Translations under genes and position numbers: made by a program
Assembly: GCF_030269925.1 (NCBI RefSeq)
Contig: NC_085126.1
Span: 870,501 to 934,500, forward strand
Length of the DNA: 64,000 bases
From: Bombyx mori
Taxonomy: Eukaryota; Arthropoda; Insecta; Lepidoptera; Bombycidae
Reading direction: 5' to 3'
The notes under the pieces: generated by a model
Seen by the model: only the letters and a program-made list of their open reading frames with translations
What the model was told of the DNA's origin: nothing
Database searches by the model: none
Shown: positions 53,725 through 64,000 of the stretch, piece after piece
How positions within the stretch are numbered: the stretch's first letter is position 1
Layout: every line of letters starts with the position of its first letter

Positions 53725-53934
53725 TAAGTAAAAAAATATATACAAGCATAGTTGAGATTTTTTTATTCAGAAAAAATTCTCATCATTTTTGTAGTGGCTT
53801 TTCACTCGCTAATCTGATATAGCGCGTTTCTCGCAACACGGGAGTTTTTAGGAACACGTATCTACCGCGTTATAGGTGGGTTACCTGTACTACAAGGTGA
53901 AATACAAAGTATTTACATATGAATGCGGTATAGT

Positions 53935-54085
53935 TGGTACCGCCATCCAGCTTATTTCTGGAGCGAAGCAGTAATGCGTTTAAAGGGCAGCCGTTGTACT
54001 ATAAAAGTGAGAACTCATATCTCAAGGCGGGTGGCGGCATTACCGTTGTTGATGTCTATGGGCTCCGGTAGCTAATTAACACGTG
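53935..54085 (+). repeat. diverged Bm1
   Basis: GGTACCGCCATCCAGCTTATT and GATGTCTATGGGCTCCGGTA with deletions. Confidence 0.55.
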
Positions 54086-54267
54086 TAAGTATTAAAGCAA
54101 AATAGGCACAGGACCCACGAGTATCCGCGTGCACTCAATTTCAATCAGGAATTGTAGCTATGAAGACAGTCTATAAAGAACGCTTATTAAATGTCTTCAT
54201 TATTGTATACAAAACACTAAACCCTAATCGATTGGTTAAATCACCACTAAAGCAGTAAATATATATA

Positions 54268-54712
54268 TATTTTTTTTTTTATTGATTAGATTTGTGGACG
54301 AGCTCACAGCCCACCTGGTGTTAAGTGGTTACTGGAGACCATAGACATCTACAACGTAAATGCGCCACACACCTTGAGATATAGTTGTAAGGTCTCAGTA
54401 TAGTCACAACGGCTGCCCCACCCTTCAAACCGAAACGCATTACTGCTTCACGGCAGAAAATAGGCAGGGCGGTGGTACCTACCCGTGCGGACTCACAAGA
54501 GGTCCTACCACCAGTGATTACGCAAATTATAATTTTGCGGGTTTGATTTTTATAACACGATGTTATTCCTTCACCGTGGAAGTCAATCGTGAACATTTGT
54601 TAAGTACGTATTTCATTACAAAAATTGGTACCCGCCTGCGGGATTTGAACACCGGTGCATCGCTACATACGAATGCACCGGACGTCTTATCCTTTAGGCC
54701 ACGACGACTTCA
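54268..54712 (-). repeat. Bm1 SINE, full length
   Basis: T run, TTGATTAGATTTGTGGACG, complete body, and head ending CCACGACGACTTCA. Confidence 0.9.
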
Positions 54713-54719
54713 TATCTAA

Positions 54720-55165
54720 TACCCATATCCGATACTCAATCGTTAATTTAATGGCCTATCTAATTCTAAACAATTTACGAAACTTCGTGCTGTGTTTGTA
54801 GGGATTACAGCGACCGGCCTAGAGAGGCTTAGCGGATCGAATCGACTCGTACTCGCTTATACCCGGTTTTAGTCGGTCCAAAACCGGGTGCTTCGTTAAT
54901 GTAGATTATAGGTTATGTAATCAATTTACTTACGAGTTTACATAGAAAATGATGTCTCTGGTATCTATTATTATTTTGGCGGTAAAACGATAAAAATATT
55001 AGTCCCATCTGCTACATAGTTTGCTTGTGATCTAGACAATATGATATTGGTTTACCGTGGTGTAAATTAAGATTTTTTTGAAATTATCTAAACCTATACA
55101 AATACAATTTATTCTATATTCAAATACAGTATTCTATTACCCACTTTTCTACTACCTCCCCATGT
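54720..55165. other. no gene; one small perfect hairpin
   Basis: ACCCGGTTTT at 54861 pairs with AAAACCGGGT at 54880-54889 around a 9-base loop. Nothing else is recognised. Confidence 0.5.
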
Positions 55166-55168
55166 TCT

Positions 55169-55632
55169 GAAGTCGTCGTGGCCTAAAGGATAAGACGTCC
55201 GGTGCATTCGTATGTAGCGATGCAACGGTGTTCGAATCCCGCAAGCGCACCCCGCGAATTCCTCAGGCGGGTACCAATTTTTCTCATGAAATACGTACTT
55301 AACAATTGTTCACGATTGACTTCCACGGTGAAGGAATAACATCGTGTAATAAAAATCAAACCCGCAAAATTATAATTTGCGTAATTACTGGTGGTTAGGA
55401 ACTCTTGTGAGTCCGCGCGGGTAGGTTTAACCATCCTGCCTATTTCTGCCGTGAAGCTGTAATGCGTTTAGGTTTGAAGGGTGGGGCAGCCGTTGTAACT
55501 ATACTGAGACCTAAGAACTTATATCTCAAAATGGGTGGCTGCATTTACGTTGTAGAAGTCTATGGGCTCCAGTAACAACTTAGCACCAGGTGGGCTGTGA
55601 GCTCGTCCACCCATCTAAGCAATAAAAAAAAA
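55169..55632 (+). repeat. Bm1 SINE, full length, with insert in the head
   Basis: Head GAAGTCGTCGTGGCCTAAAG to tail AAGCAATAAAAAAAAA. About 24 extra bases containing GCGCACCCCGCGAATTCC lie just after the B-box. Confidence 0.9.
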
Positions 55633-55634
55633 CA

Positions 55635-56090
55635 CTTTAAAAGTAATACATGTTATTTCCAATAGATTTTTTTTTTCTTTTGTCTCAGTATTTATGGTAA
55701 GACTAGGTATACACATTCTACATAATTTAATACGCCCTCTAATTCTTCTCATGCATCATTTCAGTTTCCTGGATAAAAATAAATAGCAGATATTCTAATA
55801 GCATTGAAGCACACCAATCTGTACACGGTAGTAAAGCTCAGTCAGCTTAACAGCTTATCGCGTAGAGCTTTATACATGAATTTTCAAAACACGATCCCCT
55901 GTTTCCCGTAAATAAGTTACTATGCACTTTTCAGTTTGAATATAGGTCGCGAAGTTCATGGTAAAGTTATGCAAGCTCGTATTAGTCAGATCAGCGCTTT
56001 CACTGAGTTATAATAGGTACTAGGGAAAGTGCATAATCAAATACGTTGTCAAATTTTGTTTATAAAAAGTTATATGATACATTTAGTATT
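55635..56090. other. no recognisable gene
   Basis: No exon or repeat family seen. Confidence 0.45.
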
Positions 56091-56092
56091 CA

Positions 56093-56519
56093 CTAGAGGT
56101 CCCGTAGTAGTCGAAATTCGACTATAATTAATTGGAATTGTAAGCTTGGATACTATTATGATTGTATTTTACACATCTATAATTACAAATTTCGCCAAGA
56201 CTACACTATAAAAAATATTAACAAAGGCAAACAATATTTAATCTATTCTCAATTTGACAACAGACGTCAAGAACAAAATTTTGACAATAAATAAATACTA
56301 TGCATGCATGCGTGTGTGCGTCAAATACATGGTATGTAGTGTGTGTAATGTTTTCTTTATTGATTTAATGTATCTTTTATGCTTTATTTTAAGAAAATAT
56401 TAGCATTGTGCACTTCTTCTCTATATTCTCTATAAGTGTGGAAAATTTCATACTCCTCCGTCCGCGCAATTTTCGTAAGAAGGGATACGAAGTTTTTGCT
56501 TCACGTATTAATATATAGA
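56093..56519 (-). mobile_element. non-autonomous Helitron
   Basis: Sister of 35964-36382 over its full length. The minus-strand 3' end shows TAGTCGAATTTCGACTA hairpin, then CTACGGGACCTCTAG and T. Confidence 0.82.
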
Positions 56520-56796
56520 TTAAAAAGCGTGTAGTGAGGTAGTGTTAAATCAGTTGCCGCGTGGAGTTAGAGGTCTCGCTGAAGATATCTTTTATTTGTT
56601 TTACATTGCTTGTCCGCGACAAATTATGTTATTAATTTTTTTAGGTATATAATAATATGTTGGAGTATTTCCACTTTCGGGTAGCGACATGGTAAGCGGG
56701 CGGTCTTCGTAAGTCAATAAAACCAGAAATGAACACAGAGCGTATATTACATAGGAGCGCTACGTCCGACACGGCGACTCGCTCGCTTCTGAGCTC

Positions 56797-56804
<8 letters not shown>

Positions 56805-56828
<24 letters not shown>

Positions 56829-57260
56829 CCTACCTAAGCTGATAGCCCTAGCGGCTATTTCAGCGTAACCCTAACTTTAGTAGGTGAGCTCACGGGGCTC
56901 AAACCTGACGATGTTGCTAACACGAACCCTAGCAAGAGTCGTGCTTCGCAGAATCTACCACCGGATCGGAAACGCGACCCACTGAGAAGATCCGGCGAGA
57001 AACTCAGTGGGCTGTGTCTGAGAGTTAATTTACTCGTCGAGCCCTTCGTCGCAAGCGACGGGTTCGACGAGAACGGTGACCGGTGCTTGAAGTACCTAAA
57101 AGCACCGTTAGTGGATCGGGAGGATCCGAGATGACGTGTTTTGGGCGACGTCGACTGCTTTCCATTCTGTCCGCAGGATCGGGAATGTAGTTACCGGCGG
57201 CCACGATGAGAGGGTTCTCGTGTCGTGCCGCTTTATCGAAGTGGAGCTCGAGAGACAACA
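56805..57260 (-). repeat. LINE family A 3' end with C-terminal coding remnant
   Basis: A 27-base T run marks the A tail. The minus strand encodes a C-terminus with HFDKAARHENPLIVAAGNY and a basic RRTRRLRRRARRVN end at 57025. It is 5'-truncated near 57250. The resemblance to the family B C-terminus (HDNRLIVAAADYSPNPD) links the two families. Confidence 0.8.
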
Positions 57261-57435
57261 ACGGAGCGTTTTTATAGCAAGGTATCGTGGTGGGACGATG
57301 TTGTTTACGATTCTTATCTTGCACGTGTTGTTTTCGATGAATGCTTGCACCTGTTGTTTGTCGTCCCATCTTTATTAGTCATGAACTAATGGTTTATAAA
57401 AACACGCGCCGACATATATACTTGAAATACACTCG

Positions 57436-57688
57436 AATAATTACTGGTGGTAGGACGTGTTGTGAGTCCGCATGGGTAGGTAACACCACTCTGCGTATTT
57501 CTGCCGTGAAGCAGTAATGCGTTTCGGTTTGAAGGGAGCGGCAGCCGATCTAACTATACTGAGACCTTAGAACTTATATCTCAAGGGAGGTGGCGGCATT
57601 TACAATATAGATGTCTATGGGTTTCGGTAACCGCTTAACACCAGGTGGGCCGTGAGCTCGTCCACAAACCTAAGCAATAAAAAAAATG
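57436..57688 (+). repeat. Bm1 3' half
   Basis: AATTACTGGTGGTAGGACG to AACCTAAGCAATAAAAAAA. Confidence 0.85.
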
Positions 57689-57769
57689 TATATATACAGA
57701 TTTTGGTTGTGTGTTACGTATGCAGTTCGCATATATCGAAACTAATGAAGTGAAATCAGCAAAGTGAAG

Positions 57770-57845
57770 TCGCTCACAGGTCACCTGGTATTAGGAGTTC
57801 CAGGAGTCCATGGACATCACCACGTGAATGCTCGGTTATGATACT
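57770..57845 (-). repeat. diverged Bm1 fragment
   Basis: GCTCACAGGTCACCTGGTATT and GAGTCCATGGACATCACCACG. Confidence 0.45.
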
Positions 57846-57987
57846 TGGAAAAGGAGTAAGCCCAGTGTCGTACAGTTGTTCAAAAGCTGTGAAGGTCTAA
57901 TTGAGTGATTATACATTTTTTGTTAGGTTTTTGATTTGTCCGCAAGTATATTGCATAGCGGCAAACTTCCAAAGAATATATGTATGG

Positions 57988-58219
57988 GTTTAGATGGGTG
58001 GACGAGCTCACAGCCCACCTGGTGTTAAATGGTTACTGCAGCCCATAGACATCTACAACGTAAATGCGCCACCCACCTTGACATATACGTTTTAAGGTCT
58101 CAGTATAGTTACAACGGCTGCCCCACCCTTCAAACCGAAACGCATTACTGCTTCACGGCAGAAATAGGCAGGGCGGTGGTACCTACCCGTGCGGACTCAC
58201 AAGAGGTCCTACCACCAGT
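57988..58219 (-). repeat. Bm1 3' half
   Basis: TTTAGATGGGTGGACGAGC to CCTACCACCAGTAAG. Confidence 0.88.
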
Positions 58220-58583
58220 AAGCACATCAAGAGATTTGACCGTCACCCGGACGAGTTACTAGAACCCGTTTCACAGGTAATCTTTGTACTAAAACCACAT
58301 GTAACTTCGCTTCTTTTACAACGTAAACGAAACCGGATAATCTGAACCGGTTTTGCGTGTTTACGTAGCTTAGCGCGTCGGTTAAGCACTATAACACGCT
58401 CGCCTCGTAAATTCAACTGTAGGTTTCAGAGTGAAGCCGTGAAACTGTACGAAGCATGCTAGAAGAGACCATGCCTGTCAAACTGTAGCCAAATAACTTT
58501 ACCGAGCTGTCTGGTTCTTACCACAATACGGAATTCAGTATTGTTTCAAAATTGTCGTTAATTAATTTTACGCTAACCTCATT

Positions 58584-58692
58584 TAGCGGTAGGCAGCAGC
58601 TTGGCTCTGCCCTTGGCAGTGCTGCAGTCCATGGGCGACGATAACTACTCACCATCAAGTAGGCCATATGATCATCTGCCTACAAGGGCAAT
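58584..58692 (+). repeat. LINE family C 3' end
   Basis: AGCGGTAGGCAGCAGCTTGG to TGCCTACAAGGGCAATA. One of the few family C ends in + orientation. Confidence 0.7.
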
Positions 58693-58736
58693 ATTGGACC
58701 CAAAAATATCATTAAGTTATTAACATAGAACACACA

Positions 58737-59197
58737 AGTCGTCGTGGCCTAAAGGATAAGACGTCCGGTGCATTCGCATGTAGCGATGCACCGGTGTTCG
58801 AATCCCGCAGGCGGGTACCAATTTTTCTAATGAAATACGTACTCAACAAATTTAATGTTCACGATTGACTTCCACGGTGAAGGAATAACACCGTGCAATA
58901 AAAATCAAACCCGCAAAATTATAATTTGCGTAATTACTGGTGGTAGGACCTCTTGTGAGTCCGCACGGGTAGGTACCACCGCCCCGCCTATTTTTCTGCC
59001 GTGAAGCAGTAATGCGTTTCGGTTTGAAGGGTGGGGCAGCCGTTGTGACTATACTGAGACCTTAGAACTATATCTCAAGGTGTGTGGCGCATTTACGTTG
59101 TAGATGTCTATGGGCTCCAGTAACCACTTAACACCAGGTGGGCTGTGAGCTCGTCCACACATCTAAGCAATAAAAAAAAAAAAAAAAAAAAAAAAAA
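58737..59197 (+). repeat. Bm1 SINE, full length
   Basis: Head AAGTCGTCGTGGCCTAAAGG, intact B-box GTGTTCGAATCCC, complete body and a long A tail followed by (AC)n. Among the best preserved copies here. Confidence 0.92.
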
Positions 59198-59362
59198 CAC
59201 ACACACGTAATGATTGGTCATTTTGGATTGGTGTATTGTTGTAAGTAAAAGAATACGTATTCAATGATTTCATGCGAGAACATTCTCCCGTGCTATGGTT
59301 ACCGACACCGACTTTAGGACAATATAGCTTATTGATCACTATTCTTAATATAGAATTACTTT

Positions 59363-59688
59363 TTTTCCCTACCTATGCTGATAGCGTTGAGAGGCTATTT
59401 TAGGCTTTCTCCTTGACTCTCCTCTTCTTGCTAGCAAGAGCAGTGCTACGCAGAATCTACCACCGGATCGGAATTGCGACCCACTGAGAAGATTCGGCGA
59501 GAAACTCAGTGGGCTGTGTCTATGGGTTAATTCACTTGTCGAGCCCTTCGTCGCAAGCGGTGGGTTCGACGAGGATGGTGACCGGTGCTTGTGGTACCTA
59601 AAAGCACGGTTAATGGATCGGGAGGATCCGTAATGACGTGCTTAGGACGACAACAACTGTTTACCATTCGGTCTACAGGATCAACCCG
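59363..59688 (-). repeat. LINE family A 3' end
   Basis: TCCCTACCTATGCTGATAGC to CCATTCGGTCTACAGGATC. It ends in C-terminal coding DNA. Confidence 0.72.
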
Positions 59689-59689
59689 C

Positions 59690-59900
59690 TGAGATTCTCA
59701 CCGGATCTTCTCAGCGGGTCGCGATTCCGATCCGGTAGTAGATTCATTCGCAAAACAGCTACGTTTGAGTTGTTATGTCTTTTTTGGAAGCGCTCGGGTA
59801 GCTGTTAGCAAATCCCACCCCTCTTGGCTGAGCCTTTGCTCGCCCACCTGAAATGGTAAAACTGGAAAGGCCTGCGGGCCACCAGTATATTCTCAAACAT
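59690..59900 (+). repeat. LINE family B 3' end
   Basis: CCCGCTGAGATTCTCACCGG to CCTTTGCTCGCCCACCTG, head-to-head with the family A piece. Confidence 0.7.
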
Positions 59901-60261
59901 ATAAAAATTACCAGTGCCTTTCGGTAACTAAAGTCCTCTAACCAAAATTCTTTGTTGTTCACAGCCAAAGCCATAGTTAAGTGACACACGCCGTTTGAAG
60001 CGGTTCTTAAAAACCTAATGTTTTATTAAGAGCGGGAAGCTGATGCATATTTAATGCGAGTCGCGGCTCGGGCGCCGCCGAACGCTTACGAGTAAATAGG
60101 AAAAGTTGGGCGCTGTAAATTATAATCGTGTAATCATAACACTGTTTGTTAACGCTAGACTTGAGACCTTTTGGTGTATACACATCAAGAGGTGAAAGGT
60201 TATTTGGTCTAAACGACGTCGACGAGACTTTTATCTTTTTAATTATAAACTGTTTTAAAAG

Positions 60262-60620
60262 ATTTTTTTTTATTGCCCTTGTAGGCAGACCTGATGGTGA
60301 GTGGTTACCGTCGCCCATGGACATCAGCAATGCTAGGGGCAGAGCCAAGCCGCTGCCTGCCGCTTAATACTCTCCACAAGCCTCGTTTGAAGAAGGACAT
60401 GTCATAGCGCTCGGGAAACACCGTGGAGGGGAGCTCATTCCATAGCCGGATGGTACGTGGCAAAAAAGACCTCTGGAAACGCACTGTGGATGACCGCAGT
60501 AGCTCCAGGTAGTATGGATGAACTCTACTCCAGTGGCGGGCGGTGCGATGGTAAAAACGAGATGCCGGTATCATCTCGAACAATTCCTCAGAGCACTCCC
60601 CGTGGAACACACGGTACAAA
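60262..60620 (-). repeat. LINE family C 3' end with C-terminal coding remnant
   Basis: T run, TTGCCCTTGTAGGCAGACC, then antisense coding for FLPRTIRLWNELPSTVF and FFKRGLWRVL. Best preserved family C end in the window. Confidence 0.82.
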
Positions 60621-60864
60621 ATGGTGAAGGAACACTACTTATCTGCTTAGTGCTGTTTGTTTGCATCATCATTTATTATTTCCATACTCTTGATGTATTA
60701 TTATGTGTATGTAAGTATATTAGTATGTATTGTATGTAAGTATGTATATTGGTATATAAATATTGGTATATATTTTATTTATTGTATGTATATATTTTGT
60801 ATAATAATGTATTATCTATAGTACCCCGCAACATACCTGTTATATTTTTATATTTTCCAGAATT

Positions 60865-60892
60865 TCTGTAAATTAAACGGTTGTCTGGAAGA
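60865..60892 (+). repeat. CR1-like LINE tail fragment
   Basis: AATTAAACGGTTGTCTGGAAG matches 13965-13990, cut by a Bm1. Confidence 0.5.
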
Positions 60893-61167
60893 GAAACGCA
60901 TAACTGCTTCACGACAGAAATAGACAAGGCGGTGGTACCTACCCGCGCGGACTCACAAGAGGTCCTAATACCAGTAATTACGCAAATTATGATTTTGCGG
61001 GTTTGATTTTTATTACACGATGTTATTCCTTCACCGTGGAAGTTAATCGTGAACAATTGTTGAATACGTATTTCATTAAAAAAATTGGTACCCGCCGCCT
61101 GGTAACACCGGTGCATCGCTCCACACAAATACACCGGACGTCTCATCCTTTAGGCCACGACGACTCC
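60893..61167 (-). repeat. Bm1 5' half
   Basis: AAACGCATAACTGCTTCACG to GGCCACGACGACTCC. Contains the tRNA-like head but not the 3' third. Confidence 0.85.
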
Positions 61168-61780
61168 TAAGAAAATGAAAACCGATCTTAGCACCATAGC
61201 TCTGTACATACATAAGACAAACAAAGTAAGCACCCTTTGAACTAAGTAGCCGAGTGAAATGCACACAGCAGCGAACCCACAATTGAGTTGGCAACTTTCT
61301 AAGTTTAACTTTGTTACAGCTTTGCCACTTGGAGGCACTACTAGATGTTTTGCTCTGAGTTCCGTAATTGGATTCCAATGCTCTATTTCTGCCTCGAAAC
61401 GGCTGCGTCCCGACTTGAAGAGTGGACCATGGACTTCAATTGCAATTGAGTCTACAACTTAATGTCTCAAAATTAGTGACGTTAATGTTGTACATATGGA
61501 CTCTGGTGACCGTGTAATCCATGCAATAGTTAAACAAAGAACTAAGGAATCTCGAGTCGACATTTGTCAGCCAAAAGAAAAAAAATCTGAATCGCTTCAG
61601 TTAAAGTTTGAGAAACAGTGTATGATTACTATTTATTAATTAGCTTTTAATTTTAAGCAGTCTAATCAGGAGCGAAAGCAACACCAAAATTAGCACGTGT
61701 GAGTGCGGAGAGTCTGATTTAATATATTAATATGTATGGTATCATTTGCGTCAATGAAAACTGCAAAATATTTCTCGTAT
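61168..61780. other. no recognisable gene; possibly a very old Bm1 at 61320-61510
   Basis: Scattered Bm1-like words (CTCTATTTCTGCC, GAGTCTACAACTTAATG) only. Nothing coding. Confidence 0.35.
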
Positions 61781-61890
61781 CGTCTCGTCGTGGGTTCGAT
61801 TCCGACATCGGGTAAACATTGTGTGATGAAGGTTTTGTTTACTCTTTGTCTGGTCGTGTTATCTACATATGTTTATTTAAACGTATATAA
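61780..61890 (+). repeat. tRNA-derived SINE (not Bm1), partial
   Basis: B-box GGGTTCGATTCC then ACATTGTGTGATGAAGG and TTTACTCTTTGTCTGG, like 1683-1845. The A-box half is missing. Confidence 0.6.
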
Positions 61891-62276
61891 TGTTACGCGC
61901 TGGGATTCGGGATAAATAAAATTCTATCGAATTACAAGCTAGCACTGTATTTATCACTTAGAGCACTTAAAACACTCCACAAACACTTTAAAATTTTCAG
62001 TTCACTTCTTCCGTTTTGCTTCAGGTGATCCTTTCGCTGTTTCGCTTCGAGTAGTTCCGATTACTAACTGACTGTGTGCCATCTCTGCAAAGTTTTTATA
62101 GTCGAGACGAAATCCCTAGAATCGTCGAGAATATTCCACAAAACTCGAGTATTGTGTGTTCCCGCTTTCTGACAATAGATGGCGTTGTACTTCTCGAGCG
62201 TTCTAGGTGCTACTAGATCCTTCGATATTCGTTCGACTGTTCGGCGATAGATGGCGTTACTCTTATCGGCGTAACA
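61891..62276 (-). repeat. solo LTR, copy 3
   Basis: 386 bp, TGTTACGCGC to GGCGTAACA, with a 4-bp ATAA duplication (61887-61890, 62277-62280). Minus-strand reading has a TATA-like CTATAAAAAC followed about 80 bp later by AAGTGAACTG leader sequence. Confidence 0.8.
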
Positions 62277-62280
62277 ATAA

Positions 62281-62888
62281 GTACGTATATCAGTATCTGG
62301 TACCCATAACCCAGGGAATCTCAACTTGGGGCCGGATGACCGTGCATTATTTGTTCTTAGTTATTTGTTATTATCGAAATTGAAAAATGAAAGCTTAAAA
62401 TTGCTTATACCATTCCACAAATCGAAAGAATCCAAGAAAATTCAATTTAAAGATGATGTTTTGGAGTGACCAATTTTATTTATACTGAAGCCACGACTCG
62501 GAGTAGTGGTAAGAGATGCAAATCTTAAAATATTTAAGGTAAACAGATACAATACCCATGACCTCCTGTGGTGAGAACTACACGAACAGACAGATAACGT
62601 ATGCTGGGATGATAATATAACGAGCAAAACTTTGGATTATGTTGTATAAGATAAGATAATTTGATACAATTAGGTAAATCTTGTAGACTTTACGAGTGTT
62701 GAGTATGGTCAGTGTTGATGATCACTTTATATCAAATGAGCCTTAAAATCTTTTAAACTATCTCATCAATCGAAAGTATATCTGCCTAACAATAATTAAT
62801 ACTCTCCTTAGCCGATTTTGGCCACGGCGATCATCTATCTATAATTACATTAGAGAGGAGTTCGGATATTTAATTTACTATTTTTACT
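62281..62888. other. no recognisable gene
   Basis: Spacer between two solo LTRs of opposite orientation; nothing recognised. Confidence 0.45.
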
Positions 62889-62890
62889 CC

Positions 62891-63269
62891 GGTTAGAGTA
62901 ACGCCATCTATCTTCGAATAACAGAAACCAATATAAAAAGAGCTAGTAAAATCGAGAACGCTTGAGAAGTACAACGCCATCTATTATAATCAAATAGCGG
63001 AAACACATATCGAAACTACTCGACCTCTCAGGAATGTTCTCGATAATTGTAGAGATGTCGTATTGACTATAACAGCATTGCAGAGATGACACGAAGGCAC
63101 TTAGTAAGCAGTTCTACCCTAAGCGAAACAGCGAATGGATCACCTGAAACAAAGCGGAAGAAGTGAATTGAGAATTGTAAAGTGTTCTGTAATTGCTTAA
63201 AGTGTTAAATAGAGTTTTAATTTGTACTTCGGTGGAAGTTTTATTTAGCCCGAACCCCAACGCGTAGCA
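62891..63269 (+). repeat. solo LTR, copy 4, diverged
   Basis: AGAGTAACGCCATCTATC to CCCCAACGCGTAGCA, inverted relative to copy 3. The start TGTTACG is decayed. Confidence 0.68.
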
Positions 63270-63890
63270 CTACTAAGGGCTCTGTAATCATGATTGTAAC
63301 TAAGTACTTTAACTTCTTTAACTTTAAGGAAGAGTAGACCATCAACATTCTCGCGGCCGATCATCCACAAGGTGGACAGACTTGATTAAGGCATCTACTA
63401 AGTGTACCCTTATGAATGTGCACGTACCGCCACAAATAGAGAGAGATGGAGAATGGAGATGGAGAGATGGTCTCTCAAAATCCGCAACCAAGCAATAAGA
63501 CATACGTAACCACGACCACTCCGCCAGGAGTGTACGACTGAGAAGAAATTTTAACTTCACTCTACGATTTCCATTCATTTCGTTTCTGATCACGGAATCT
63601 GTGAGGTATTCGAAAAGTCAGAAGTGGATATACTGAGAATAACAAAATGCGATCTTAGAAAAGTAATTTTATGTCTGAGATTCGCGGAAGCCGAACAAAG
63701 TGCTCTGTAATCATCGCGGGGTATCTTCCGCGGTCGTATGTTGGATAGTTGAGTGTGTAAATATGTAGTTAGTATTGAAAACTATTTTAGAACAGGGCTG
63801 CAAATGTCCGTATTCACGCTCCGCTGCCTGCATCATTGTTAGTCACCAGGGCAAATCCTTTACAGCTCTCGACGTTAGTTTGGTTGATCA
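63270..63890. other. no recognisable gene
   Basis: Includes a GAGAGATGGAGA-type purine patch near 63440-63470. Nothing else. Confidence 0.4.
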
Positions 63891-63892
63891 AA

Positions 63893-64000
63893 AATTGATG
63901 GGTGGTCGAGCTCACGGTCGACCTGGTGTTGAGTGGTTACCAGATTCTATAGACATCTACAACGTAAATGCGACAAGAGTTCCAAGCTTTAAGTTTTAAC
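63893..64000 (-). repeat. Bm1 3' end, runs off the window
   Basis: GATGGGTGGTCGAGCTCACG to ACATCTACAACGTAAATGCG. Confidence 0.75.

Noticed and set aside
1..64000. W-chromosome origin
   Set aside because: Nested transposons would fit, but an intact multi-exon gene and lack of any sex-linked marker leave it unsupported.

Overview
The window looks like nuclear DNA of a silkmoth (Bombyx mori or a very close relative). The main reason is that it carries more than two dozen copies of a tRNA-headed SINE that I recognise as Bm1. It also has a DD37D mariner of the Bmmar type, Dong/R4-type retrotransposons and lepidopteran Helitron ends. Coding capacity is low and transposons are nested several layers deep. 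There are no bacterial-type genes, operons or CRISPR arrays. Species and chromosome cannot be fixed from sequence alone.

The one host gene I can support runs on the + strand from 23427 to 36593. It has eight coding exons whose reading phases all fit, giving a 500-residue secreted serine protease homolog. All three catalytic residues are replaced (His to Ala, Asp to Asn, Ser to Ala), so it should be a non-catalytic pseudoprotease. It has a long N-terminal extension and a C-terminal extension. Its introns are full of Bm1, LINE 3' ends, Helitrons and a Harbinger remnant. Two Helitrons lie within about 30 bp of splice sites.

Layout: 1-5290 holds LINE 3' ends, SINEs, a solo LTR and a Helitron with a nested insert. 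5293-8259 is a four-level nest: Bm1 copies in a mariner, the mariner in the left LTR of a short LTR element. 9100-14430 has LINE ends, a solo LTR and a short hairpin. 14630-17640 is a Helitron split by a 2.5-kb terminal-inverted-repeat (TIR) element with a decayed basic coiled-coil ORF. 18020-21228 is a Bm1 split by a 2.76-kb near-perfect palindrome with a TA duplication. 23427-36593 is the protease homolog gene.

36896-50046 is a head-to-tail array of a Dong/R4-like non-LTR retrotransposon: two complete 3997-bp units with intact 1276-codon ORFs, flanked by two 5'-truncated units. The units are joined through short (TATTA)n tracts. 50047-64000 is more Bm1, LINE 3' ends, Helitrons and two inverted solo LTRs.

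The most unusual items are the retrotransposon array, which seems to use its own tails as targets; the giant palindrome; the triad-less protease homolog with transposons at its splice sites; and the TIR element at 14857-17373. LINE families are labelled A (tail read as CCTACCTAAGCTGATAGCC on the antisense strand), B (tail with GAGCAAAGGCTCAGCC antisense) and C (tail with CAGAGCCAAGCCGCTGCC antisense); A and B look Jockey-like.
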